Assembly (NCBI RefSeq): GCF_000374005.1
Contig: NZ_KB893136.1
Span: 62,001 to 126,000, forward strand
Direction of reading: 5' to 3'
Length of the DNA: 64,000 nucleotides
Source: Kiloniella laminariae DSM 19542
Lineage (GTDB): Bacteria > Pseudomonadota > Alphaproteobacteria > Kiloniellales > Kiloniellaceae
Shown here: in pieces, positions 28,351-36,522 of the stretch
How the letters are laid out: every line of letters begins with the position of its first letter
Numbering within the stretch: the first letter of the stretch is position 1
Made by a program: the position numbers and the translations under genes
The notes under the pieces: model-generated
What the model was told of the DNA's origin: nothing
The model's input: the letters and a program-made list of their open reading frames with translations, nothing else
Database searches by the model: none

Positions 28351-28656
28351 ATGGAACCGAACGCAGCAGATCGCCGCGACTATACCCGCCACCCTCGCAA
28401 ACTGAAGGCTTTACTTCTTATTGATGATTCCTGGCAACCAGCAGAATGCAAAGACATATCCGGAAGCGGGATACGCTTTAAAACGAAAGCGCGACCAGAA
28501 CCCGAGACGATGATCGAGATTCATGTCGACAGTCTTGGGCGCTTCGAGGGGCAGGTCATTCGGCACGTTACGGATGGTTTTGTTGTTCAGCTCAGCTCAT
28601 CTCCCGTCATCAAGGAGCAGCTGGATGAAGAACTTGGTGAGCCACAGGAAGCCTGA
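28351..28656 (+). CDS. PilZ domain protein
   Basis: A 101-residue stand-alone PilZ domain expected to bind cyclic di-GMP. Both halves of the binding motif are visible: RRDYTRHPRKL (RxxxR) near residue 8 and DISGSGIRF (D/NxSxxG) near residue 36. AGGAGGG lies 10 bases before the ATG. Single-domain PilZ proteins usually regulate motility, adhesion or polysaccharide machinery; the CheZ gene next to it is on the opposite strand. An overlapping ATG at 28346 in another frame leads nowhere. Confidence 0.9.
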   Translation: MEPNAADRRDYTRHPRKLKALLLIDDSWQPAECKDISGSGIRFKTKARPEPETMIEIHVDSLGRFEGQVIRHVTDGFVVQLSSSPVIKEQLDEELGEPQEA

Positions 28657-28666
28657 TTTATAGCTG

Positions 28667-28698
28667 CGCAAAAAGCGGCACTTGTGCCGCTTTTTGCG
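28667..28698. terminator. Bidirectional terminator between the PilZ gene and cheZ
   Basis: A 14-bp perfect stem CGCAAAAAGCGGCA/TGCCGCTTTTTGCG with a 4-nt loop, sited between two converging genes. Confidence 0.88.
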
Positions 28699-28713
28699 TT
28701 TCCGGAAAATATT

Positions 28714-28763
28714 TCGGATAAAATCACTGATTACAGAATCGGATAAAATCACTGATTACAGAA
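28714..28763. repeat. Two 25-bp perfect tandem repeats
   Basis: The unit starting TCGGATAAAATCACTGATTA and ending CAGAA occurs at 28714-28738 and again at 28739-28763 without a mismatch, between the terminator and the cheZ stop. It looks like a recent slippage duplication or a pair of protein sites. Confidence 0.95.
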
Positions 28764-28797
28764 AGAGATCATCAGATCTCAAACTTCATGTCCTGGG

Positions 28798-29526
28798 CTA
28801 ATCAAACAACGCGTCGATATCGTCCTGGGTAATGCCTTCGTTGGCTGCAGCAGGACCATTCATAAGCTGGTCGTCGCCATCGCGTCCATCCTCAACCCCG
28901 ACAGGCAAATCGACAAAGGCTTCAACCCCCCAGATATTAATCATGGAAACAATCCGGTCCTCGATAAACCGGAGGGTATTGATGATCTTGGTCATACGTT
29001 GACCGGTAATGTCCTGAAAATTGGATGCTTCGAGGATTGTTATAACGTTTCCAGCAATTTTCTCACAAGCCGTCTGTACATCTGAATCGTCATGAAGAAG
29101 ACCGGATAGTTCATTGACAATATGCTCTATCTTTTCGTTTGCATCCAGAATTGCATTTGTCGCGGTCTCTGTCGCCAGCACAATGGCATCCAGTTCATTG
29201 GTCGATTTGGCAAAAGGATTGTCGGCATCGTCAGGATGTTTGATAGCCGCGATTTCTTTTTTGGTTTTGCCAATCATTCTGACCATCTGGGCAATCTCAA
29301 GACGCACATCTTCCGCGTCATTGAAACTCTTGGCTGCAGCAGATGCCTCGGCAGCAGGTGCGCGCGGTACAGAATTTGACTGTCTCAGCGCCGTTATTTC
29401 CTGGCGAAGTTCGTTGATCGCCTCAAAAAGATGCATATTCGAAACAACAGCATCAGGTGCTAATCCCCTGCGGAGACGAACACCCCGTTCAGCTGCATAT
29501 TCCTTCTTAGGCTCAATCGTACTCAT
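28798..29526 (-). CDS. cheZ: CheZ-type CheY-P phosphatase
   Basis: A 242-residue CheZ-family protein that would dephosphorylate CheY-P at the flagellar or chemotaxis system. The catalytic segment is SNFQDITGQRMTKIINTLRF with Asp173 and Gln177 in the places of the E. coli Asp143 and Gln147. The C-terminal tail ITQDDIDALFD resembles CheY-binding tails. The N-terminal half forms long helices with an Ala-rich insert near residues 55-65. No other chemotaxis gene is in the window. Confidence 0.88.
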   Translation of the reverse strand: MSTIEPKKEYAAERGVRLRRGLAPDAVVSNMHLFEAINELRQEITALRQSNSVPRAPAAEASAAAKSFNDAEDVRLEIAQMVRMIGKTKKEIAAIKHPDDADNPFAKSTNELDAIVLATETATNAILDANEKIEHIVNELSGLLHDDSDVQTACEKIAGNVITILEASNFQDITGQRMTKIINTLRFIEDRIVSMINIWGVEAFVDLPVGVEDGRDGDDQLMNGPAAANEGITQDDIDALFD

Positions 29527-29631
29527 ATTCAGGCTCCAACAAATACCCCCAAAATCGTTGCTTACCTTAAATCAACAAACTTAATGATTTATTGAATAGC
29601 GACAAAATAGTGCAAAAAATCGATAAAAAAT

Positions 29632-29659
29632 TTGACCAATTGAACAAAATTTTTAATTT
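29632..29659 (+). promoter_or_regulatory. Possible promoter of the nucleoside operon
   Basis: TTGACC (29632-29637) and TAATTT (29654-29659) with a 16-bp spacer, in the AT-rich gap after cheZ. This would leave a leader of about 110 nt before the bmpA start. Confidence 0.4.
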
Positions 29660-29708
29660 AACAAGAACGATTGGTTGAATATTCCGGTCTTTTAGATCAA
29701 CATATCCG

Positions 29709-29777
29709 CCGGACTCCGGTGTGAATCCGGTAACGACAACTTTTTAAATGAAAAATAACAGGGATGGGACTTTCACA
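29709..29777 (+). promoter_or_regulatory. Structured leader before the BMP gene
   Basis: CCGGA (29709-29713) pairs with TCCGG (29726-29730). TGTGAA in the loop (29720-29725) is complementary to TTCACA at 29772-29777, which touches the chosen ATG. A pseudoknot of this kind could hide the start of translation. No known riboswitch class is matched with confidence. Confidence 0.35.
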
Positions 29778-30779
29778 ATGAAGAAGCTGTTCCAGACGGC
29801 TGCTGCGTCATTCATTGCTATGGCTGCTGCAACCTCTTATGCAGATGAAATCAAACCTGCCGTTGTCTTCGACATGGGCGGCAAGTTCGATAAATCTTTT
29901 AACGAAGGCGTCTACAACGGTGTCGAAAAATTCAAATCCGAAACCGGGATTGAATATAAAGAATTTGAGGTGACAAATCCCTCACAGCGCGAGCAGGCTA
30001 TTCGCAAAATGGCCCAGCGTGGTTCCAACCCTATCATTGGTGTTGGTTTTGCCCAGGAAGCAGCGATCGCAAAAGTTGCTCAGGAATATCCTGATATACA
30101 CTTTACGATTATTGATGCCGTCGTCGATCTCCCCAACGTGCAATCCGTTGTCTTTAAAGAACATGAAGGATCTTTCCTCGTTGGTGTTCTTGCAGCAATG
30201 GCTTCTGAAACCAATACCGTCGGCTTTATTGGTGGGATGGATATTCCGCTGATCCAGAAGTTTGCCTGCGGTTATGCACAGGGCGCGAAATATGTCAAAG
30301 GAGACGCCAGTGTCCTGAGTAACATGACGGGCACCACTCCCTCCGCCTGGAATGACCCGGGCAAAGGCAGTGAATTGGCCAAGAGTCAGTTTGACCGCGG
30401 GGCAGACGTTATCTTTGCTGCAGCCGGGGGAACAGGAATCGGTGTATACCAGGCTGCCAAAGATGCCGGAAAACTGGCAATTGGTGTTGATTCAAACCAG
30501 AACCACCTTCAGCCCGGCACCATGCTGACTTCCATGACAAAACAGGTTGATGTTGCTGCCTATAATACCTTCAAGACAGCAATGGAAGGCACCTGGAAAC
30601 CAGGGATTCTTTCCCTTGGCCTGGCTGAGAACGGTGTGGATTGGGCGCTTGATGATAACAACAAATCTTTGATCACCGATGCAATGACAGCCAAGGTGAA
30701 AGAGGCACGCGAAGAGATTGTTGCCGGAAAGATATCTGTTCACGATTACATGGAAGACAACAGCTGTCCTTCCCTGTAA
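29778..30779 (+). CDS. BMP family nucleoside-binding protein of an ABC importer
   Basis: The extracytoplasmic binding component (BmpA/Med family) of a nucleoside importer. The 333-residue protein starts with a good signal peptide, MKKLFQTAAASFIAMAAATS, cleaved after YADE or nearby. Family motifs are VFDMGGKFDKSFNEGVYNGV, IGVGFAQEAAIAKVAQEYPD, GFIGGMDIPLIQKFACGY and VDSNQNHLQPGTMLTSMTKQ. An ATG 30 bp upstream would put charged residues before the signal peptide, so I prefer 29778. It heads an operon running to 40744, whose enzymes all handle nucleosides. Confidence 0.92.
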   Translation: MKKLFQTAAASFIAMAAATSYADEIKPAVVFDMGGKFDKSFNEGVYNGVEKFKSETGIEYKEFEVTNPSQREQAIRKMAQRGSNPIIGVGFAQEAAIAKVAQEYPDIHFTIIDAVVDLPNVQSVVFKEHEGSFLVGVLAAMASETNTVGFIGGMDIPLIQKFACGYAQGAKYVKGDASVLSNMTGTTPSAWNDPGKGSELAKSQFDRGADVIFAAAGGTGIGVYQAAKDAGKLAIGVDSNQNHLQPGTMLTSMTKQVDVAAYNTFKTAMEGTWKPGILSLGLAENGVDWALDDNNKSLITDAMTAKVKEAREEIVAGKISVHDYMEDNSCPSL

Positions 30780-30816
30780 TTGCTGATTTATCCGTAACCA
30801 TAATATTAGGTTTCGC

Positions 30817-32460
30817 ATGACTGTTGAACAGATCGCGACCAGCAGGTCTGACGTGGCGGGGGGGCAAACAGCCCCCCCAACCACAAGTAAAACCCCAGCT
30901 ATCGAACTCAAGAGCATAAGCAAGAGTTTCGGTCCGGTAAAAGCCAATCAGAATGTCGACCTGAAAGTTCTCCCGGGAACCATCCACGGCATCATCGGTG
31001 AAAATGGCGCCGGAAAATCAACCTTGATGAGCATCCTCTACGGCTTTTACGAAGCCGATAGCGGAGATATATTCATCAATGGAAAGAAACAGGATATTCG
31101 TTCCTCAAAAGACGCGATATCTGCCGGAATCGGTATGGTTCACCAGCATTTTATGCTCGTGGAAACCTTTACCGTTCTCGAAAATGTCATGCTCGGCGCC
31201 GAAGGTGGCAGCCTGCTGAACAAAAGCAGTATTTCAGCCCGGGATGAACTGCTCAGGCTCTCGCAGGAATACAGCCTTGCTGTTGACCCGGACGCCTTGA
31301 TTGGGGAGCTTCCTGTCGGCCTGCAACAGCGTGTGGAAATCCTCAAGGCGTTATATCGGGGAGCAGAAATTCTTATCCTTGATGAACCGACAGGAGTTCT
31401 GACCCCACAGGAAACAGAACAGCTTTTCAAAATTCTCGATATCCTGCGCAGCCGTGGGGTCAGTATTATCCTGATCACACACAAACTGCAGGAGATCATG
31501 GCGATTACGGATCGGGTATCGGTTATGCGTGCCGGAACCATGGTTTCTGAGCGCGAAACCAAAGATACGTCAAAAAACGAGCTCGCAGAACTGATGGTGG
31601 GCCGGAAAGTTTTGCTTGAAGTCACCAAAGCCGATGCCACACCACAGGAAACCTTGCTGGAAGCAAAAGAAATAAGCTATCGCGATGAAGATGGCATCCT
31701 GCGACTGGACAATGTATCGCTCTCTCTTCGCGCCGGAGAAATTGTTGGAATAGCCGGTGTTTCCGGTAATGGCCAAACAGAGCTTCTTGCAGCTCTGAGC
31801 GGTATCTGTCCGCTCCATCAGGGCAGTATTACCATTGGAGATCGGGAGATTACCCCCCAGACCCCGAGTTCAGCCAAAGAGATCAGAGAGTTTGGCGTTG
31901 CACATGTTCCGGAAGATCGTCACCGGATGGGAATGGTTACAGCTTTCGATGCGAAAGAAGTGGCAATCATGGGCTATCATGATGACAGCTCCTATAACGG
32001 CACCTTTCTGATGAACACAAAAGCTGTCGAAAACCATTGTCGCCAGCTGATGCAGGACTACGATGTCCGCCCTGAAGATCCCAATTTGAAATCAGCCAAT
32101 TTCTCTGGTGGCAACCAGCAGAAGCTGGTACTGGCCCGGGAAATGGACCGTGCACCAAAAATCTTGCTGGTCGGGCAGCCCACCCGCGGGGTGGATATCG
32201 GCGCAATCGAGTTTATCCACAAAAATCTTATAAAAATGCGGGATACTGGCAGCGCCATTCTTCTGGTCTCTGTCGAACTGGAAGAAGTCCTTTCCCTCAG
32301 CGACCGCATTATCGTGATGTTTGAAGGACGAATTGTGGGTGACGTTAGTGCCAAGGATGCAGATGCTTGCCAGTTGGGATTGTTAATGGGCAATGCAGGT
32401 GAGGAAGGAACAGGAACCCCCTCAGATAATGCGGTAGTAACAGGGGAGGTTTCTCGATGA
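30817..32460 (+). CDS. Nucleoside ABC transporter ATPase, double domain
   Basis: A 547-residue ATPase with two fused nucleotide-binding domains, like NupO/YufO and sugar-type importers. Domain 1 has Walker A GENGAGKST, a signature region LPVGLQQRVEILKALYR and Walker B ILILDEPTGVLTP; the LSGGQ is altered to LPVGLQQ as is usual in this family. Domain 2 has GVSGNGQTE in place of Walker A, signature FSGGNQQKLVLAREM and ILLVGQPTRGVDIGA. It overlaps the first permease gene by ATGA. Confidence 0.95.
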   Translation: MTVEQIATSRSDVAGGQTAPPTTSKTPAIELKSISKSFGPVKANQNVDLKVLPGTIHGIIGENGAGKSTLMSILYGFYEADSGDIFINGKKQDIRSSKDAISAGIGMVHQHFMLVETFTVLENVMLGAEGGSLLNKSSISARDELLRLSQEYSLAVDPDALIGELPVGLQQRVEILKALYRGAEILILDEPTGVLTPQETEQLFKILDILRSRGVSIILITHKLQEIMAITDRVSVMRAGTMVSERETKDTSKNELAELMVGRKVLLEVTKADATPQETLLEAKEISYRDEDGILRLDNVSLSLRAGEIVGIAGVSGNGQTELLAALSGICPLHQGSITIGDREITPQTPSSAKEIREFGVAHVPEDRHRMGMVTAFDAKEVAIMGYHDDSSYNGTFLMNTKAVENHCRQLMQDYDVRPEDPNLKSANFSGGNQQKLVLAREMDRAPKILLVGQPTRGVDIGAIEFIHKNLIKMRDTGSAILLVSVELEEVLSLSDRIIVMFEGRIVGDVSAKDADACQLGLLMGNAGEEGTGTPSDNAVVTGEVSR

Positions 32461-33581
32461 GCAGTCCAAACAAAACTCTGCCGGGCTGGATTGATATTGG
32501 ATTAATACCACTGATCAACATCGCCCTCGCTTTTCTGGTTTCAGGATTTGTAATCTGGCTGATCGGGGAAGACCCCATCGAAGCAGTCAAGATTATGATC
32601 AATGGTGCCTTCGGTTATGACGAGGCTCTGGGCTATACACTCTACTATACCACAAACTTTATCTTTACCGGGCTGGCCGTCGCGGTGGCTTTTCACGCCA
32701 GCCTGTTCAATATCGGCGGTGAAGGGCAAGCCTATATAGGTGGTTTGGGCGTTGGGCTTTTATGCCTTTTGCTTGATCAGTATGTTCCCTTGTGGGTGAT
32801 TTTACCACTGGCCATCATTGCCTCAGGTCTCTTCGGTGCAGCCTGGGCTTATGTACCCGCTTATCTTCAGGCCTATCGCGGCAGCCACATTGTTATCACC
32901 ACCATCATGTTCAACTTCATCGCCGCTGCCTTGATGAATTACCTTCTGGTCAATGTTCTGATTGCTCGTGGATCGGGATCGCCTGAAAGCCGTGTTTTTG
33001 AGGAAACAGCCTGGCTACCCTTCATGCACGAAATTTTTGCCTGGTTTGGAGCCGAAATAACTCGAAGCCCCCTCAACTTGTCAATCGTTCTGGCTGGCTT
33101 TGCCTCTATTTTTGTCTGGTTCTTTATCTGGCACACCCGCTGGGGTTACGCCATCCGTATGCTGGGACACAATGAAAACGCCGCACAGTACAGTGGCATA
33201 GATACCAAGCGTGTGATTATCGGGACCATGTGTCTTTCTGGGGCTCTGGCCAGCTTTGTCGGCATAAACGAAATCATGGGCGTACATCATCGCATCTTGC
33301 TGGAATTCACAGCGGGTTACGGCTTCACGGGTATTGCCGTTTCGCTTATGGGCCGGAACCATCCGGTGGGTATCATTATCGCTAGCCTACTGTTTGGCGC
33401 CCTCTATCAGGGAGGCGCAGAACTGGCTTTTGAAATACCAACGATCCAGAAAGAAATGATAACAACAATTCAAGGACTTGTTATCCTTTTTTGCGGTGCG
33501 CTTGCTTTTATGATCAGACCAACACTGGAACGGATTTTCAGCAACTTCACCCAAGAAAACAAGACAGCGGTAGTGGAGTAA
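32457..33581 (+). CDS. Nucleoside ABC transporter permease 1
   Basis: A 374-residue inner-membrane protein of the BPD_transp_2 (LivHM/RbsC) family, NupP type. Ten or so hydrophobic segments are visible, with the characteristic FHASLFNIGGEGQAYIGGLG in the first third and IRMLGHNENAAQYSGID before the second half. Its start overlaps the ATPase stop by 4 bp and the second permease follows 4 bp after its stop, so the two are translated together and form a heterodimer. Confidence 0.94.
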   Translation: MSSPNKTLPGWIDIGLIPLINIALAFLVSGFVIWLIGEDPIEAVKIMINGAFGYDEALGYTLYYTTNFIFTGLAVAVAFHASLFNIGGEGQAYIGGLGVGLLCLLLDQYVPLWVILPLAIIASGLFGAAWAYVPAYLQAYRGSHIVITTIMFNFIAAALMNYLLVNVLIARGSGSPESRVFEETAWLPFMHEIFAWFGAEITRSPLNLSIVLAGFASIFVWFFIWHTRWGYAIRMLGHNENAAQYSGIDTKRVIIGTMCLSGALASFVGINEIMGVHHRILLEFTAGYGFTGIAVSLMGRNHPVGIIIASLLFGALYQGGAELAFEIPTIQKEMITTIQGLVILFCGALAFMIRPTLERIFSNFTQENKTAVVE

Positions 33582-33585
33582 GACA

Positions 33586-34560
33586 ATGGACGATTTTTTT
33601 CTCCTTTCCCTTTCCACCCTCGACTCAACTCTGAGGCTTTCCACGCCATTGATCCTCTGTGCAATGGCCGGAATTTTTTCAGAAAGATCCGGTATCATTG
33701 ATATCGGACTGGAAGGAAAACTGCTTGCCGGTGCCTTTGCAGCTGCAGCTATGGCTGCCTACAGCGGGTCAGCAATGCTTGGTCTCATCGCCGCCATTAT
33801 CACGTCTATTTCCATGGCTTTACTTCATGGTTTTGCCTGTATCACGCACAAAGGCAACCAGGTCGTCAGCGGTCTCGCGATCAATATACTCGCCTCTGGA
33901 CTAACGGTTACCTTTGGCATTGCCTGGTTCCATCAGGGTGGGCAGACCCCCAATCTCAGCGGTGACGCCCGCTTCTCTCCCATCACCTTCCCCGGTGCAG
34001 AGATGATCAGAGAGATCCCGTTTTTCGGACCAATTTATACCGAATTGCTGAGCGGTCACAATCTTCTGGTCTATGTAGCCTTCCTTGCAGTTCCCCTCAC
34101 CTGGTGGGTGCTTTACAAAACGCGCTTTGGTTTACGTTTGCGGGCCGTCGGTGAAAACCCTCAGGCTGTGGATACCGCCGGGATCTCCGTGACATTCCTC
34201 CGTTACAGAGCAGTGATTTGTGCCGGAATTCTTTGCGGTATTGCAGGGGCCTACCTCTCGACTGCCCACAATGCTGCTTTTGGCCGCGAGATGTCTGCCG
34301 GACAAGGATACATCGCGCTTGCCGCTATGATCTTTGGCAAATGGCGCCCGGTTCCGGGACTGTTGGCTTGTCTTCTTTTTGGCTTTCTCAATGCTCTCGC
34401 CTTCCGTCTGGAGGGGGTTTCCGTCCCTGGTATTGGGCAAATTCCAGTACAATTGATGCAGTCTCTTCCTTATGTACTCACCGTTATTCTTCTGGCTGGT
34501 TTCATCGGCAAGGCCATCGCGCCCAAAGCCATTGGCCGTCCCTATGTGAAGGAGCGATAG
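33586..34560 (+). CDS. Nucleoside ABC transporter permease 2
   Basis: A 324-residue partner permease (NupQ type). Motifs include LIDIGLEGK-like sequence IIDIGLEGKLLAGAFAAAAM, KGNQVVSGLAINILASG and LRLRAVGENPQAVDTAGISV, the loop contacting the ATPase. Shorter than permease 1, as usual for the second subunit. cdd starts 1 bp after its stop, linking transport to the catabolic enzymes. Confidence 0.94.
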   Translation: MDDFFLLSLSTLDSTLRLSTPLILCAMAGIFSERSGIIDIGLEGKLLAGAFAAAAMAAYSGSAMLGLIAAIITSISMALLHGFACITHKGNQVVSGLAINILASGLTVTFGIAWFHQGGQTPNLSGDARFSPITFPGAEMIREIPFFGPIYTELLSGHNLLVYVAFLAVPLTWWVLYKTRFGLRLRAVGENPQAVDTAGISVTFLRYRAVICAGILCGIAGAYLSTAHNAAFGREMSAGQGYIALAAMIFGKWRPVPGLLACLLFGFLNALAFRLEGVSVPGIGQIPVQLMQSLPYVLTVILLAGFIGKAIAPKAIGRPYVKER

Positions 34561-34561
34561 A

Positions 34562-34963
34562 ATGACCGAAGACGACATTCTCTCAACCCTCAAGGAAGAC
34601 ATGAAACGGGCTTACGCCCCCTATTCAAAATTTCATGTCTCTTCAGTCATCATCAGCAAAAGCGGGAAAAGCTATCGCGGCTGTAATGTCGAGAATGCAG
34701 CCTATCCACTTGGAACCTGTGCTGAAGCTGGCGCCATAGCCTCCATGGTTCAGGGCGGAGACCAAGAGATAGACGAGATCTATGTCATGGGATCAGGCGA
34801 CGCCCTGGTCACGCCTTGCGGTGGCTGCCGGCAGAAAATCCGGGAGTTTTCCACGCAGAAAACCCGTATCCATGTCTGTGGCCCTGAAGGTATTCGAAAA
34901 AGCTACAGCATGGATGATCTGCTCCCCGATTCATTTGGCCCTCATAATCTGACACATGACTGA
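34562..34963 (+). CDS. cdd: Cytidine deaminase
   Basis: Converts cytidine and deoxycytidine to uridine and deoxyuridine. The 133-residue protein is the short tetrameric type. Zinc and catalytic residues are Cys53 and Glu55 in TCAEAGA and Cys86 and Cys89 in PCGGCRQ; the ribose-binding NVENAAYPLG is present. The ATG follows immediately after the permease stop and its end overlaps the phosphorylase gene by 8 bp. Confidence 0.96.
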   Translation: MTEDDILSTLKEDMKRAYAPYSKFHVSSVIISKSGKSYRGCNVENAAYPLGTCAEAGAIASMVQGGDQEIDEIYVMGSGDALVTPCGGCRQKIREFSTQKTRIHVCGPEGIRKSYSMDDLLPDSFGPHNLTHD

Positions 34964-35774
34964 TATTACAAAATCAACAGAAATTATCCGTTCAGCCCTG
35001 CAGGGAATGAAACCCCAGGTCGCCATTGTTCTTGGATCCGGCCTGGGACCTCTTGTCGAAGCCGTCGAGAACCCTACCACTCTGTCGTATGAAGACCTGC
35101 CCGGTTTTCCACGCCCTTCAGTCGAAGGACACAGTGGATCTCTGACTCTGGGGCGGATCAATGGTATTGATCTGCTCGTTTTTCAGGGCCGTAGCCATTA
35201 TTATGAAAATGGTAACGCCAGTGGCATGCTGACTGTAATCGAGGTAATCCGCGCCCTTGGATGCGCTCAGCTGATATTAACCAACGCCGCAGGCAGTTTG
35301 AATAAAGACGCGGGCCCTGGCAGTCTGATGCTGATTACAGATCATATCAACTATTCAGGCTTGTCTCCCTTGATCGGTGCCAGAGGAAATGATCGCTTTG
35401 TCGATCTCACGGATGCCTATGATCCGTCAATCCGGAGGCGTCTGAAACATACGGCCCAGGAACAGCAACTGCCCCTGCACGAAGGGGTTTATATGTGGTT
35501 CTCTGGCCCTAACTTTGAAACTCCGGCGGAAATCCGTGCGGCAGGCATTTTAGGGGCCGATGCTGTCGGGATGTCTACGGTACCCGAAGTCATTCTGGCC
35601 CGTCGGGCTGGTATCCCGACAGCAGCCCTTTCGATTATCACCAATTATGGTGCAGGGATGAGCGACACAGCACTGACCCATGAGCAGACCATGCGCAATG
35701 CAAAGGTTGCTGCAGAAAATCTGATCAAGTTGATCAGCTGTTACCTCAAGGATCTAGGAAACACAAATGACTGA
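34956..35774 (+). CDS. punA: Purine nucleoside phosphorylase, trimeric type
   Basis: Phosphorolyses purine (deoxy)nucleosides to base and (deoxy)ribose 1-phosphate. The 272-residue protein belongs to the low-molecular-mass trimeric family (PNP-II, like human PNP, XapA and PunA) rather than hexameric DeoD: it has VLGSGLGPLVEAV, the phosphate motif FQGRSHYYENG, the base-site stretch WFSGPNFETPAEIRAAGILG and VGMSTVPEVILARRAGI. It overlaps cdd and deoC by 8 bp each. Confidence 0.94.
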   Translation: MTDITKSTEIIRSALQGMKPQVAIVLGSGLGPLVEAVENPTTLSYEDLPGFPRPSVEGHSGSLTLGRINGIDLLVFQGRSHYYENGNASGMLTVIEVIRALGCAQLILTNAAGSLNKDAGPGSLMLITDHINYSGLSPLIGARGNDRFVDLTDAYDPSIRRRLKHTAQEQQLPLHEGVYMWFSGPNFETPAEIRAAGILGADAVGMSTVPEVILARRAGIPTAALSIITNYGAGMSDTALTHEQTMRNAKVAAENLIKLISCYLKDLGNTND

Positions 35775-36522
35775 TACTGCAAAACTGGCCCTGGGCCTGC
35801 TTGATCTCACCAGCCTCTCCGCGGACGACACAAAAGAAAGTATTCGTACGCTCTGTGCAAAGGCCGTGACCCCTTTTGCACATGTTGCAGCCGTTTGTGT
35901 CTACCCGCAGTTCCTTTCTGTATGCCGTGAATCCCTTGAAAATACTGGCGTTAATTTTGCTGCAGTATCAAATTTTCCTGCCGGAAACGAAGGTCTTGAA
36001 TCTGCAGTCCATCAAACCCGGAAAATTATCGCCTTGGGCGGCAACGAAGTTGATGTCGTTGTGCCTTATCAAGAGTGGATTGCCGGAAACAAAACCAGTT
36101 CTCCGGATCTGGTAAAGGCCTGCAAGGACGTTTGTGGAAGCGATGTTTCCCTTAAGGTAATTCTTGAAAGCGGCACTTTTGCCAATCAAGCCGAACTTTA
36201 TGAATTAAGCCAAGCTGTCATCTCTGCCGGGGCCGATTTCATCAAGACTTCTACTGGCAAAACAGATGTTTCAGCAACTCTGGAAGCCGCCAGGACAATG
36301 CTCGAGGCTGTTCGTGACAGCGGAGCAGTCTGTGGGTTCAAGGCATCTGGTGGTATTCGCACCCATGCCCAAGCGCTTGAATACATGGAACTGGCCACAA
36401 CAATCATGGGTGAGAACTGGATTACTCCAGCGACATTCCGCTTTGGGGCCAGTGGTCTTCTGGATGATCTCCTGTCTGTCCTTGGACACAAGGGGCAAGC
36501 AGCAGATCAGGGCGGCTATTGA
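35767..36522 (+). CDS. deoC: Deoxyribose-phosphate aldolase
   Basis: Cleaves deoxyribose 5-phosphate to acetaldehyde and glyceraldehyde 3-phosphate. The 251-residue class I aldolase shows the Schiff-base lysine in DFIKTSTGK, the second lysine in VCGFKASGGIRT, and the N-terminal AVCVYPQF. The arrangement PNP-deoC-deoA-deoB is a classic deo operon. Its stop codon overlaps the deoA start by one base (TGATG). Confidence 0.96.
   Translation: MTDTAKLALGLLDLTSLSADDTKESIRTLCAKAVTPFAHVAAVCVYPQFLSVCRESLENTGVNFAAVSNFPAGNEGLESAVHQTRKIIALGGNEVDVVVPYQEWIAGNKTSSPDLVKACKDVCGSDVSLKVILESGTFANQAELYELSQAVISAGADFIKTSTGKTDVSATLEAARTMLEAVRDSGAVCGFKASGGIRTHAQALEYMELATTIMGENWITPATFRFGASGLLDDLLSVLGHKGQAADQGGY

Noticed and set aside
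29700-29777. Guanidine-III riboswitch
   Set aside because: Only the CCGGAC...CCGG...GACAA order is similar; the required second stem and spacing are missing and the downstream genes are for nucleosides.
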